A DNA stretch of 64,000 nucleotides from NCBI RefSeq assembly GCF_947489715.1, contig NZ_CANLER010000001.1:124001-188000 (forward strand), written 5' to 3'. Below, piece after piece: positions 17,957 through 27,749 of this stretch. The translations under genes were made by a program, and so were the position numbers. The first letter of the stretch is position 1, and every line of letters begins with the position of its first letter. Under the pieces are notes generated by a model. It was not told the origin of the DNA. It made no database searches and worked only from the letters and a program-made list of their open reading frames with translations. Source of the stretch: an uncultured Roseovarius sp. GTDB taxonomy: Bacteria; Pseudomonadota; Alphaproteobacteria; Rhodobacterales; Rhodobacteraceae.

Positions 17957-19447
17957 ATGAGCAGAATGACTTCGAGACGCATTTTTCTGGGCGGGTTGCT
18001 GAGCGGTCTGGCCAATGCGGCACTGGGCGAGGCCCCCACCGTATCATTGCGCCCGCAGTTGCGCCCTGACGGATCGCGCAAAAAGGCTGCCACCGGGGCT
18101 GAGGTACTGATCCGCGAGGCCAAGCTGGGCGGGCGCGTGGGTTGTGCGGTGGTCGATGTCAAATCGGGTCTGGTGCTGGAAAGGGTCGAGGCGCAATCGG
18201 GCCACCCCCCGGCGAGTGTGACCAAGGCTGTGACCGCACTTTATGCACTGGATGTGCTGGGTGCGGGCTATCGGTTCAAGACCCGGCTGATGGCGACCGG
18301 CCCGGTTGAGAACGGCGTGCTCAAGGGCGATCTGGTGCTGGTGGGCGGTGGTGACCCGACGCTGGATACCGATGGGCTGGCTGATATGGCGCGCAAGCTG
18401 AAATTGACCGGTGTGCATGAGGTCAAGGGCAAATTCCTGGTCTATGGCGGGGCGCTGCCCTTTACCCGTGCAGTGGATGAGGACCAGCCCGAGCAGGTGG
18501 GATATAACCCTGCCGTGTCGGGCCTGAACCTGAATTACAACCGCGTCCATTTTCAGTGGAAGAAAAGTGGCAAGGGCTATGACGTGACGATGGATGCGCG
18601 CACGGCCAAGTACCGCCCCGATGTGCGGGTGTCCCGGATGACGATCGAGGATCGCAAGGGTCCGGTCTATACCTACACCGATGGGGGCAGTTTCGATAGC
18701 TGGACGGTGGCGCGCAAGTTCCTGGGCAAAAGCGGATCGCGCTGGTTGCCAGTGCGCAAGCCCGAGGCCTATGCCGGCGAAGTCTTTGGCACGCTGGCGC
18801 GGTCGCATGGGATTGTGTTGCGTTTGCCCGATGTGGTGGCGACATTGCCGGAGGGGCGTGTTCTGGTCACACGGCAGAGCGACATGCTGCGTGAGATTCT
18901 GCGCGACATGCTGAAATATTCCACCAATCTGACGGCAGAGCTGGTGGGGCAGATGGCGACCAAGATACGCAAGGGCGAGGTCAGCTCGATCCGGTCCTCT
19001 GCGCGGGAAATGTCGCATTGGGCACGCGAGGCACTGGGTATGAAAGGCGCGCGGCTGGTCGATCATTCGGGCCTTGGTGGCCAGTCGCGCCTGTCGGCTG
19101 AGGCGATGGCCAAGGCGCTGGCAGTGGTTAATCCGCAAGGTGAGCTGAGGCCGATCCTGAAGCATATTGTATTGAAGGATTCCAAAGGCCGGAAGAACAA
19201 GAACCATCCGGTCAAGGTGATGGCCAAGACCGGAACGCTTTATTTCGTGAGCGGTTTGGCGGGCTATATGACAGCCGCCGACGGGACCGAGATGGCCTTT
19301 GCGATATTCGCTGCCGACCGGGAACGCCGCGATGCGCTTCCCAAGAAGTTGAGCGACCGGCCCCCCGGTGCTTCAAGCTGGAACAGTCGTGCCAAGAAAT
19401 TGCAGCAAAAGCTGATCGAGCGCTGGGGAACGGTCTACGGAAGTTAG
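17957..19447 (+). CDS. dacB: D-alanyl-D-alanine carboxypeptidase/endopeptidase (PBP4 family)
   Basis: About 496 residues from the ATG at 17957; the frame also opens at a GTG 16 codons earlier. N-terminal SRRIFLGGLLSGLANAALG is a Tat-like signal. Penicillin-binding motifs: PPASVTKAVT (SxxK), YSTNLTAE (SxN) and AKTGTL (KTG). The long insertion between SxxK and SxN is typical of class C PBP4. It trims or cleaves peptidoglycan cross-links in the periplasm. Confidence 0.93.
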   Translation: MSRMTSRRIFLGGLLSGLANAALGEAPTVSLRPQLRPDGSRKKAATGAEVLIREAKLGGRVGCAVVDVKSGLVLERVEAQSGHPPASVTKAVTALYALDVLGAGYRFKTRLMATGPVENGVLKGDLVLVGGGDPTLDTDGLADMARKLKLTGVHEVKGKFLVYGGALPFTRAVDEDQPEQVGYNPAVSGLNLNYNRVHFQWKKSGKGYDVTMDARTAKYRPDVRVSRMTIEDRKGPVYTYTDGGSFDSWTVARKFLGKSGSRWLPVRKPEAYAGEVFGTLARSHGIVLRLPDVVATLPEGRVLVTRQSDMLREILRDMLKYSTNLTAELVGQMATKIRKGEVSSIRSSAREMSHWAREALGMKGARLVDHSGLGGQSRLSAEAMAKALAVVNPQGELRPILKHIVLKDSKGRKNKNHPVKVMAKTGTLYFVSGLAGYMTAADGTEMAFAIFAADRERRDALPKKLSDRPPGASSWNSRAKKLQQKLIERWGTVYGS

Positions 19448-19492
19448 GGGGCGTTCAGGCGGATGCTGCATGGCGATGGCGGGCGACGCGGA

Positions 19493-19699
19493 TCAGAATG
19501 CGAAATGCTCTTCGGTGCAGGCGTCTTCTTCTTGCGGTCGTTTTGCTGGGCGGGATTGGAAAACGGCCATGCCCACAAGGGTCAACGCCCCGACAATTGA
19601 GTAGGTTGCAACGGATATCCAAATCGAGCCGCTTAAAACAAACAGCGTAATGGCGGAAATCGAACCGACAAATATGGATATCGCTAGGCTGCCAATCAC
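19493..19699 (-). CDS. Small two-span membrane protein, unknown
   Basis: 68 residues with GTG start: hydrophobic spans at about residues 3-24 and 28-46, then a charged tail. It overlaps by four bases (GTGA) the end of another short minus-strand frame (19696-19926) that has no recognisable character. Local GC is lower than in the neighbours. Not recognised. Confidence 0.5.
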   Translation of the reverse strand: MIGSLAISIFVGSISAITLFVLSGSIWISVATYSIVGALTLVGMAVFQSRPAKRPQEEDACTEEHFAF

Positions 19700-20081
19700 A
19701 GGTTTCCGATCTTCCCCGACGCTAAAAGATGTGGTTGCGGAATGTAGTCAACAAAATTGAAAAGTCTTAACTGAAATGCAGGGAACAATGGCATTGGCAT
19801 ATAGTCGCCATTTAGCCATGAAATTATGCGCATTTTATTGCTTGTCGGTGTCTGGCATCGCTTCGAAAACCCGCCGGGAATGATCGTTTTGGAGTGCCAG
19901 TTTTCCGCCAGGGCTTTTAGCTCCACCTGCCTTCTACTCCTGGTATTGGAGCGAGGGCGACAGGTGAATTGTCTTTATTTTCGCCAAGATGCGGGTGCCA
20001 GGGATGTATGATGAGTGACGCCCGCGCTTGTGGCACGCGCGCGCCAGCGCTACATCATCTGGATGCAATGATGAGGTTGAC

Positions 20082-21251
20082 GTGACCAAGACGCCCCCCC
20101 ATGCCGCGCCAGTTTCGGTCGTGGTGCCTGCCCGAAACGAGGCTTCTACGATTGCCCGTGTGGTCGAGACGCTGATCGCGATGCCGTTGATCGATGAGGT
20201 TGTCGTGGTCGACAATGGCTCGACCGATGGCACGGGGGATGTGGCCGTGGCCGCAGGTGCACGGGTTGTGCCAGAGGCGCGGCCCGGTATGGGGCATGCG
20301 ATCCGCGCAGGGTTCATCGCCGCGCGCAATGATTGGGTGATGAAGGTTGATGCCGATCTCGACAGATTCAACATCGCGCTTTTCGACCGCATGACCGAGG
20401 CGCGTGCGCCGGGGATCGGGCTGATCAAGGGTATCTGGCAGGACCCGCGCGACCCGATGCCGATGACCCGCTATCTGGTGATGCCAGCGCTCAAGTTGAT
20501 GTTTCCGGGTCTTGGTGATCTCAAAGCCCCCAATTCCGGTATCTATGCCTTTGACCGGTCGCTGATTGCGCTGTCCGAGATTGTGGGGGATTACGCCGCC
20601 GATCTGGATGTGATGCTGCGGGTCCATGCGGCGGGGGCCGTGGTGGCCGAGGTCGATATCGGGCGGATCGACAACAATCCACGAGACCCGTCGCATTATG
20701 CCGCGATGACCGAGACCATAATGGGGTTTTTCCTGCGTCAGCGCGATCTGCGGATCACCGGGGAACTGGTTGTGCTGGCCGAGGACGCTGGCCAGGTGAT
20801 TGTCTCGGCCTTGGGCACGCTGGCGGCGCATGCGCGTGCCGGGGGGCGGGTGTCGATCTATCTGGGTCAGGATGCCACGGACCCGGCCGCGGTGTTGCGC
20901 GCGGCATTGCAGCCCTTCCCAACCGTGCGGATTGCGCCGTTGGATGCTGTTGCCGGGTTTCAGCCGGGTGCTGCCACATCCAGCCTGCGCATCTTGGCGC
21001 CTTATCCGGCAACGGGGCAGGGGGACGCACTGACAGAAGCGCAGCGCTTGACAGAGCGGTGCGCGTCGCAACGTCCGGAGAGGCTGCTGATGCCACCGGC
21101 TGAGCCCGGCCAAGGCAACTTTCGGGTTGACAGGTCGCTGAGCATTGCCGAGGGGTCAGCGATCAAATCCGCGGCTTTGACAAAGCTCGGTCAGTCATCG
21201 GACGCGGTTCCGTCACATGAAGTTTTTCAGAGTGACAGGTCGCGGGCCTAG
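20082..21251 (+). CDS. Family 2 glycosyltransferase with extra C-terminal domain
   Basis: About 389 residues from the GTG at 20082 (frame opens 18 codons earlier). GT-A core: VSVVVPARNEASTIARVV, VVVDNGSTDGT, GMGHAIRAGF, MKVDADLD (DxD) and a later ADLDVMLR. It transfers a sugar from a nucleotide donor; the order resembles glucosyl-phosphoglycerate or dolichyl-phosphate-type synthases but the acceptor is unclear. Residues about 230-330 form an additional alpha/beta domain I do not recognise, and the tail (last 50 residues) is low-complexity. No membrane span. Confidence 0.85.
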   Translation: MTKTPPHAAPVSVVVPARNEASTIARVVETLIAMPLIDEVVVVDNGSTDGTGDVAVAAGARVVPEARPGMGHAIRAGFIAARNDWVMKVDADLDRFNIALFDRMTEARAPGIGLIKGIWQDPRDPMPMTRYLVMPALKLMFPGLGDLKAPNSGIYAFDRSLIALSEIVGDYAADLDVMLRVHAAGAVVAEVDIGRIDNNPRDPSHYAAMTETIMGFFLRQRDLRITGELVVLAEDAGQVIVSALGTLAAHARAGGRVSIYLGQDATDPAAVLRAALQPFPTVRIAPLDAVAGFQPGAATSSLRILAPYPATGQGDALTEAQRLTERCASQRPERLLMPPAEPGQGNFRVDRSLSIAEGSAIKSAALTKLGQSSDAVPSHEVFQSDRSRA

Positions 21252-21253
21252 GA

Positions 21254-22345
21254 TCATGCGCCTTTGAAATTGACCCGCGATTCGTGTTCCATCGCTTCGT
21301 CGGTTTCCAGGCACGCGTCACCTTCGCACTCCGCCTCATCGCCTTTCAGCGCGGCTTCTTCCTCGGCGCGGCGTTCGGCGCGTTGACTGCGGATGCGGCC
21401 GAATTGACCCACGCCGATGGCGGCCAGAATGATCAACCCGCCGGGGATCAGACCCTGACCGGGATCTTCGCCCAGTAGAACCATCGCGATGACAAGTGCT
21501 GCCAGCGGTGAGAAGGACGTGGCCAGCGAGACATCACCGGACCGCGCGTGTTTCAGGCCAAGGTTCCAGCTGAACTGACCGATGATGATGACGATAATCG
21601 CGTAGACCCAGACATATTTCAGGACGATCGGTTCAAAGAGATCCTGAAAGTGATGCGGGCCGTAAAGGTAGAGCGCGAGGAAATAGTAGATGATCGTACC
21701 CACAACGGTGCGATAGATTGAGAAGATGCCCAGCGGCACGCCCTTCAGGCCCACACGGGTGACGATGGTTGAGGCGATGAAGGACAGCGTGGCGACAACG
21801 GCTGCAATTTCACCTTTGCCGAAGGTAAAGGCCGTCTCCCCGCCCTTGAGCGAAATAATCACCACTGCCCCCACCAGAGCAATCAGTCCGGCGGCAAAGG
21901 CCCACGGGTCCAGCTTTTCCTTGAGGACAAAGAAGGTGGCGAGCAGGAAAAGCGGCGGTTCGATCCGCCCGAGCAGGACGACATTGGTCACTGTCGTATA
22001 GTCGAGAGCGATGAAAAACAGGGCCGGTGTCAGGGCCGACGACAGAAAGGCCGAAAGAGACAGGATGCCCCAATCCTTGCGGCCGAGTTTGGACAGGTTC
22101 TCGCGCGTCCAGTCCTTGTGGAACATGAACACCATTGGGACGAGCGAAATCAGGCTGCCCAGAAAGAGGAGGTTGCACAAAGAGACCGCATTGCGGCCCA
22201 TCACTGTGTTCTGTCTTCCGACATCTGCCAGCAGCGAGACAATCGAATTGGACGAGGCGTAGACGATCACGGCGACCCATACCAAGACCGCGCCCATCAT
22301 CGCCTTTGACATGCCGGTGTCGGTTTGTGTTTCTGCGTGGCTCAT
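21254..22345 (-). CDS. DMT/EamA-family transporter, copy 1
   Basis: About 363 residues with ten predicted membrane spans in two EamA repeats, and an acidic C-tail ending NFKGA. Start at 22345 (MSHAETQTD), since the longer frame lacks a better site. EamA proteins of the drug/metabolite superfamily export metabolites such as amino acids or take up small molecules; substrate unknown. It shares long identical segments with the gene at 22525-23589 (for example SFIASTIVTRVGLKGVPLG), so the pair arose by tandem duplication. Confidence 0.9.
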   Translation of the reverse strand: MSHAETQTDTGMSKAMMGAVLVWVAVIVYASSNSIVSLLADVGRQNTVMGRNAVSLCNLLFLGSLISLVPMVFMFHKDWTRENLSKLGRKDWGILSLSAFLSSALTPALFFIALDYTTVTNVVLLGRIEPPLFLLATFFVLKEKLDPWAFAAGLIALVGAVVIISLKGGETAFTFGKGEIAAVVATLSFIASTIVTRVGLKGVPLGIFSIYRTVVGTIIYYFLALYLYGPHHFQDLFEPIVLKYVWVYAIIVIIIGQFSWNLGLKHARSGDVSLATSFSPLAALVIAMVLLGEDPGQGLIPGGLIILAAIGVGQFGRIRSQRAERRAEEEAALKGDEAECEGDACLETDEAMEHESRVNFKGA

Positions 22346-22524
22346 AATTCTGGTCCTGCTGCAATGCGGTGCATCCTGCATACGGGGGCGGTTGTCATCG
22401 GGTCAAGCTTTCCGGCATGCGGTGCTGTAACAAGCCCATCACGTTGCAGTCAGGCGACGAAATATTGTTTCAAAATGAGGGGTTGGGTCACGCGGGCGTG
22501 CCGGCGCGTAACAAAAGTGCGTGC

Positions 22525-23589
22525 TCAAGCGCCTTTGAAATTCAGTTTTCCTTCATGCTCCAACGCCTCGTTGCTGGCGCGGCGACGCGCGATGCGGCTG
22601 TGACGGCGACCGAATTGGCCGATGGCAATGCCCAGCAGAATGATCAGGCCACCGGGGATCAGGCCGGGGCCGGGGTCCTCGCCCAGCAACGTTATGGCGA
22701 TCACGATTGCGGCCAATGGCGAGAACGACGTTGCCAGAGACACATCGCCGGAACGCGCGTATTTCAGGCCAAGGTTCCAGGAAAACTGTCCGATGATGAT
22801 CACGACGATGGCGTAGATCCAGATCCATTTGAGCACCACTGGCGCGAAGAGGTCCTGAAAATGCGTGGGGCCAAAGAGGTATAGTGCCAAGAGGAAATAG
22901 AGCGCGGTGCCCAGAACCGTACGATAGATGGAAAAAATACCCAGCGGCACGCCCTTCAGGCCCACGCGGGTGACGATGGTGGAGGCAATGAAAGACAGCG
23001 TGGCAGCGATTGTCGCCATTTCGCCGGTGCCGAATTGGAAAAGCGCGCCGTTGCCGCGCATCCCGATCATCAGCACCGCGCCGATCAGGGCCACCAGACC
23101 GGCCCACATTGCCCAGGGGTTCAATTGTTCGTTCAGGAAAAGCCAGGTGGCCAGCAGGAAAAGCGGCGGTTCGATCCGGCCCAGCAGCACCACGTTGGTG
23201 ACGGTTGTATGTTCCAGCGCATAAAAGAACAGTCCCGGTGTCAGCGCCGAGGACAGGAATGCAGATACCGTCAGGATGCCCCAATCATGGCGGGTCAGCT
23301 TGTCCAGGTTCTTGCGGGTCCAATCCTTGCGGAACAGAAAGACCATAGGAATGACAGAAATGAGGGAGCCCAGGAACAATAGGTTGCAATAGGTGATCGC
23401 ATTTCGTCCGGCAGCAACAGGGTTGGCCTTGCCGATATCCACCAGCAACGTGACGATCGAATTTGAAGAGGCGTAGACAAGCACGGCCAGCCAGGCAAAG
23501 ACTGCCCCCATCGTGACCAGTGGCAACGTTGATTTGGCATTATCCGTGGGCACCATGCCCCGCATGCGTTTGCTGTCGGTGAAACTCAT
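22525..23589 (-). CDS. DMT/EamA-family transporter, copy 2
   Basis: 354 residues with ten membrane spans, near-collinear with the downstream paralogue (shared NLLFLGSLIS, DWGILTVSAFLSSALTP, FSPLAA, and the same NFKGA end). The two lie in tandem 179 bases apart. Copy 2 lacks the acidic C-terminal insert of copy 1. Substrate unknown; the duplication suggests divergence in substrate or expression. Confidence 0.9.
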   Translation of the reverse strand: MSFTDSKRMRGMVPTDNAKSTLPLVTMGAVFAWLAVLVYASSNSIVTLLVDIGKANPVAAGRNAITYCNLLFLGSLISVIPMVFLFRKDWTRKNLDKLTRHDWGILTVSAFLSSALTPGLFFYALEHTTVTNVVLLGRIEPPLFLLATWLFLNEQLNPWAMWAGLVALIGAVLMIGMRGNGALFQFGTGEMATIAATLSFIASTIVTRVGLKGVPLGIFSIYRTVLGTALYFLLALYLFGPTHFQDLFAPVVLKWIWIYAIVVIIIGQFSWNLGLKYARSGDVSLATSFSPLAAIVIAITLLGEDPGPGLIPGGLIILLGIAIGQFGRRHSRIARRRASNEALEHEGKLNFKGA

Positions 23590-23822
23590 CAGCTCTGTCC
23601 CTGAAAACTCAAGCGCGCTTCGTCGTCAGACTAATCCGCGAAAACCGCAAAGGTGCATCACGTTCGGGTTACGGCACGAGATCGTGTTTCAATCTTGAGT
23701 TGCGTTCACATTCGCGCGAGTGCAGCACCTGCGCCGTAGGGCCGATTAGCGCTTGTGCCTATATGCGCCAAGTTGCAAGTTTGGTGGGGATCTGTCCCCG
23801 GATGATGAAAGAAACAGGACGC

Positions 23823-24707
23823 ATGATTGAAAACCAGGGTGAGCGCGATCAGAAGATCGTCACGATCTTCGATGATATTTACAACCTGCCGGATTGCAGC
23901 ACCTATTACCGTGCGATGGACCATGCCGGGTTTCGCACCGCGCATCACGCGGCGGCGGCGTTCCGGGCGGTCTTGTCCGAGCTCAAGCGGGCGCGGGGAT
24001 TGTCAACGGCGGGTATTGTGGATTTCGCCAGCGGTTATGGCATCGGCGGGGCGCTGACGCGACATGATCTGACGCTGGCTGATGTCCTCTTGCGATATCG
24101 TGACGACTGGTTTGATGATGCCACCCCTGATGCCGTGATTGCAGCCGACCGGGACTGGTATGCCAGCCATCGCCGGGCTGGGCAGGATGACCAATATTAC
24201 GGCATAGATATTGCCGACAAGGCGCTGGGTTACGCCAGGGCGGTTGGTATCTTCGACGAGGTATTCGCCGAAAACCTGCAAGCGGAGGATGCCAGTGCCG
24301 GATTGCAGCGGGCCTTGGCCTCGACCGATCTGGTGATCGAATGCGGCAGTGTCGCCCATATGTTGCCTGCAGCACTTGATCGTGTCTTGCAGGGCGCGCA
24401 AGCACGTATGCCCTGGGTGATCACCGCGCCCATTCGCGGAAATGATACCGCCGAGGCGATCGAGGTGATGGGCGATCACGGGTTGACGGTCGAAGAACTT
24501 GATGTGCCCCCTTTTCGCCATCGCCGCTTTGCGGATGAGGCCGAACAGGCCCGTGCCGTCGCCAATGCCGAGGCGCGCGGACATGATGCGGAAGGGTTCG
24601 AAACCACGGGCTATTTCCACGCTCAGCTGTTCCTGGCGCGTCCGGCAAGTGAGGTGACGCCGGTTTCGGGCTGGCCGGTTTCTCCGATTGCGGATCTGTC
24701 CGCCTGA
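23823..24707 (+). CDS. SAM-dependent methyltransferase-like protein
   Basis: About 294 residues from the ATG at 23823, which has AGGA five bases upstream (the frame opens 41 codons earlier without such a site). A Rossmann pattern is visible: GIVDFASGYGIGGAL as motif I, YYGIDIADKALGYA as the acidic motif II, LVIECGSVAHML as motif IV. This is compatible with a class I methyltransferase; no substrate can be assigned. Confidence 0.75.
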   Translation: MIENQGERDQKIVTIFDDIYNLPDCSTYYRAMDHAGFRTAHHAAAAFRAVLSELKRARGLSTAGIVDFASGYGIGGALTRHDLTLADVLLRYRDDWFDDATPDAVIAADRDWYASHRRAGQDDQYYGIDIADKALGYARAVGIFDEVFAENLQAEDASAGLQRALASTDLVIECGSVAHMLPAALDRVLQGAQARMPWVITAPIRGNDTAEAIEVMGDHGLTVEELDVPPFRHRRFADEAEQARAVANAEARGHDAEGFETTGYFHAQLFLARPASEVTPVSGWPVSPIADLSA

Positions 24708-24803
24708 TCCGACACGGCGCTTCACATTTGCGTAAGGGGGGCTGTCAAAATAGTCGAGCTATGGCCACTCTTTGGGCGACACACTGACCCAAGAGGATCT
24801 GAT

Positions 24804-25262
24804 ATGCTGACCCGCCGTAAATTCGTGAAATTTTCCGCCGCCTTGCCTGCATTGGGTTTGTTGAGCCGCCCGGCCTTCGCTGCGAAGCCCGAGATTTACG
24901 CCTCGGGCGGTGTGGCGATCAATGGCTATGATGCGGTCGCCTATTTCCAAGAGGCTGCCCCGGTCCCGGGTGACGCCGCATATACGGTTGAGTGGAAAGG
25001 GGTGATCTGGCAGTTCTCCAGAGCTGAGAACCGGGACGCCTTTGCCGCTGCCCCCGATGATTTCGCCCCGCAATATGGCGGCTATTGCGCCTATGCGCTT
25101 TCCAAGGGCGCTATCGCCAAAACTTCGCCGGACGCATGGACGGTGCATGGCGGCAAGCTTTACCTTAACTACGACGTTTCGGTCCGTTCGATCTGGCAAC
25201 AGGACATCCCCGGCAATATTTCGTTGGCGGATGAAAATTGGCCAGCGGTCTTGTCGGCTTGA
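24804..25262 (+). CDS. YHS-domain protein with Tat-type signal
   Basis: 152 residues. MLTRRKFVKFSAALPALGLLSRPAFAA is a twin-arginine-style signal peptide. The mature part has NGYDAVAYFQE, WQFSRAENRDAFAAAPDDF and GGYCAYALSKG, the YHS pattern (a presumed metal-binding module), followed by WTVHGGKLYLNYD. GAGG lies seven bases before the ATG. Probably periplasmic; role unknown. Confidence 0.88.
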   Translation: MLTRRKFVKFSAALPALGLLSRPAFAAKPEIYASGGVAINGYDAVAYFQEAAPVPGDAAYTVEWKGVIWQFSRAENRDAFAAAPDDFAPQYGGYCAYALSKGAIAKTSPDAWTVHGGKLYLNYDVSVRSIWQQDIPGNISLADENWPAVLSA

Positions 25263-25492
25263 ACGGTTTAAGTAACGCAACCTCTTGCGCAAACATCACC
25301 ATTCGGCTGATTGGTCCTGAAAGATTGTGAGGAATAGGAAAACAGTGAAATCACACTTCGTCGATTGACCAGACCAGACCAGGAACAGATACTTGATCCC
25401 AATTGAACGTGATCGAAACCCGAATGTGTATTTTGGGCTGAAAGGCAGGTGCATTCGCAGCGGTTCCGCAGATCACTGAACCCTAATTTGAG

Positions 25493-25540
25493 TGGAGGCG
25501 AGTACCGGAATCGAACCGGTGTACACGGATTTGCAATCCG
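25493..25540. repeat. Attachment site copy, left end of the integrated element (tRNA-Cys 3' fragment)
   Basis: 48 bases identical to 36022-36069, the 3' part of tRNA-Cys including the anticodon loop, T arm and CCA. The upstream half of the tRNA is missing here, so this is the displaced 3' end left by site-specific integration. The element lies between the two copies. Confidence 0.93.
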
Positions 25541-25570
25541 GCAGGAAATCCAAGCAAATCAAGCCGCTAC

Positions 25571-25620
25571 AGTTTCAAAACACCCCCGGACAGAGCGTGA
25601 ACTAAACAAGAAAGTTTCAA
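25571..25620 (+). repeat. Possible integrase arm sites, left end
   Basis: AGTTTCAA occurs at 25571-25578 and 25613-25620. The same octamer and a GTTTCAA copy occur near the right end (35955-35962, 35968-35974), all in one orientation. Arm-type integrase or excisionase sites near both att copies are expected in such elements; the assignment is inference. Confidence 0.35.
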
Positions 25621-25632
25621 ACGCATATTCTG

Positions 25633-27660
25633 GTGATGTTGAGCGTCAGGCCGCGTGTCATGAATGCGGTTAGCCTCATGGACATCGCCAATGGCGTTCC
25701 GGTTGAAATCCCGAGGTTGATTTCAGCGGCCAACACGCTGACGAAGCCTGAAGCCGCTGCGTACTATGCCGAACTTGGCTGGCAGATTTTTCCGTGCCAA
25801 TCGGGCGGCAAGGCTCCTTTGACGGCCAACGGTTATCGTGATGCTTCATCAGACCAAGAACAGGTAAGCCGTTGGTGGTCGGAAAATCCTGACGCCAATA
25901 TCGGGTTGGCCTGCGCGCCGAACGGTTTGGTGGTGGTCGATCCCGATACTTACAAACCTGACTGCGAATGGCCGTCGTTCATTTCGGGTCATGACCTTCC
26001 ATCAACACTTTCAGCAACAACGGCTAATGGTGGATGCCACCTTGTCTTCCGTGCTGAACAGGACGTTCGGTATCCCGGCAAACTTTGCAAAGAGACTGAC
26101 ATTAAATCGAATGGCTACATCGTTGTTGCGCCGTCCACGGTCAACAATCGCCGGTATCAGTGGGACAATGACGAACCTTTGTCTGATGCGCCGGGTTGGC
26201 TGAAGCAACAGGCCCAACTTCCACCCAACGTTATGCCGTCGGCCAGCAAGCCGCCCATCAAGGAAATCGCTGAACTGCTTCGGTATGTGAACGCCGATCT
26301 TCCCTATGACGAATGGTCGAAGATTCTCATGGCCGTTCATGATGGAACGAATGGTTCTGATGACGGTCTGACGCTGGTCGATCAGTGGTCGGCCACGGGT
26401 AGCAAATATCGTGGGCTGGCCGATGTTCAAAAACACTGGCATTCATTCAGATCGTCAGGCGTCACGATCAGCACGTTAGCCGATGCTGCACGGGCAGGTG
26501 GGGCGGACCTTGCCGCCATCAGCCATCTTCACCGTTACGATCCTGCACAGGTGTTCGCAAACCATCCGGTGCCACAGGTTCCGACATCCTTGCCGGTCGC
26601 GTCAAAGTCATTCGACATTTTCACGGCGGATCATCTTTCAAGCGAAGCCGTGACGCCGCGAAACTGGTTGGTGCCTGACATGATCCCGGCAAGTGACATT
26701 ACGTTGCTGGGGGGCGATGGAGGCACTGGTAAATCGCTGGTCGCCCTACAACTGGCGGCAAGCGTTGCCTGTGGCCATGCGTGGTTGAACAAGTTCGTCT
26801 TCAAGCATTCGGCGCTGTTCATATCCGCCGAAGACACCCGCGATGAAATTCATCGTCGGCTGGATGCCATCAGGAAATCATACGGTGTGACCTACGCCGA
26901 TCTGAACACACTGCATCTGCTGTCGCTGGCAGGTGAAGACGCGATTTTGGCTGCGCCCAGCCGTGGGAACATTCTTCATCCAACGCCGGTCTTCGAAGCG
27001 CTGAAGAACTCCATCGCTCAAATCAAACCGGCCTTGCTGGTGCTGGATACGTTGGCTGATCTGTTCGGTGGTGAAGAAAACCAGCGGGCACAGGCCCGTC
27101 AGTTCGTTCAATTGCTGCGCGGTCTGTGCATCGCTTATGGCGTGACAATTGTTCTGCTGAACCATCCGTCATTGTCAGGGATGAACAGCGGTTCGGGCGC
27201 TTCTGGTTCAACGGGCTGGAACAACAGTGTGCGGTCACGGCTCTACCTTGAGCGTATTGTTGATGACGGTGGTTTTGAAGCCAACGTTGATGCGCGTCGG
27301 TTAAGCACGAAGAAGGCCAACTACGCCCGTGCTGCCGGTGAAATCGAAATGGTATGGCATGGCGGTCTGTTTATGCCGTCGGCATCATCGTTGGTGAACA
27401 ACACTGACGATCAGGATGATCGTTTGTTCCTGCACTTGCTTGGTCAATTCGCCAGCGAACAACGGTACGTATCGCACAACCCATCATCAACATTTGCCCC
27501 AACGGTCTTCGCCAAGCACCCGCTGGGCAAAGGTGTCACCAAGCGCCGCATGGAAAGTGCGATGAACAGGCTGTTCGCAGCGCAGAAGATCGTAATTGGT
27601 GAACATGGGAAGGGAAGCAGTAAGCGCCAGCACCTTGAAATGGTGGGGGGCAACCAATGA
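25633..27660 (+). CDS. Prim-Pol primase/helicase replication protein of the element
   Basis: 675 residues, GTG start or the ATG at 25660. Domains: Prim-Pol (about 40-205; GWQIFPCQSGGKAPL, LVVVDPD metal-binding DxD, TANGGCHLVF, KSNGYIVVAPS), a PriCT-like segment (about 225-290; YDEWSKILMAVH), then a RepA/AAA_25-type helicase with Walker A GGDGGTGKS (about 360-368) and Walker B ALLVLDTLAD (about 468). Such primase-helicases start replication of plasmids, phages and phage satellites at an adjacent origin; an iteron region follows directly. Lies at the left end of the element. Confidence 0.9.
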   Translation: MMLSVRPRVMNAVSLMDIANGVPVEIPRLISAANTLTKPEAAAYYAELGWQIFPCQSGGKAPLTANGYRDASSDQEQVSRWWSENPDANIGLACAPNGLVVVDPDTYKPDCEWPSFISGHDLPSTLSATTANGGCHLVFRAEQDVRYPGKLCKETDIKSNGYIVVAPSTVNNRRYQWDNDEPLSDAPGWLKQQAQLPPNVMPSASKPPIKEIAELLRYVNADLPYDEWSKILMAVHDGTNGSDDGLTLVDQWSATGSKYRGLADVQKHWHSFRSSGVTISTLADAARAGGADLAAISHLHRYDPAQVFANHPVPQVPTSLPVASKSFDIFTADHLSSEAVTPRNWLVPDMIPASDITLLGGDGGTGKSLVALQLAASVACGHAWLNKFVFKHSALFISAEDTRDEIHRRLDAIRKSYGVTYADLNTLHLLSLAGEDAILAAPSRGNILHPTPVFEALKNSIAQIKPALLVLDTLADLFGGEENQRAQARQFVQLLRGLCIAYGVTIVLLNHPSLSGMNSGSGASGSTGWNNSVRSRLYLERIVDDGGFEANVDARRLSTKKANYARAAGEIEMVWHGGLFMPSASSLVNNTDDQDDRLFLHLLGQFASEQRYVSHNPSSTFAPTVFAKHPLGKGVTKRRMESAMNRLFAAQKIVIGEHGKGSSKRQHLEMVGGNQ

Positions 27661-27670
27661 CTACTGTAAA

Positions 27671-27749
27671 GGTCGCAACACACTCTGGTCGCAACGGGTC
27701 GCAACGCGGTGAAAATCCTTTAAAATCAAAGGTCGCAACGGGTCGCAAC
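27671..27749 (+). repeat. Five iterons GGTCGCAAC downstream of the replication gene
   Basis: GGTCGCAAC occurs at 27671, 27687, 27697, 27731 and 27741, all in the same orientation. A 19-base doublet (27687-27705) recurs exactly at 27731-27749, and a 16-base unit (27671-27686) recurs at 27741-27756. Direct repeats beside a primase-helicase gene are typical initiator-binding sites. Confidence 0.75.

Noticed and set aside
19696..19926. 76-codon minus-strand frame next to the small membrane protein
   Set aside because: GTG start with poor ribosome site and no recognisable sequence; possible but unsupported.
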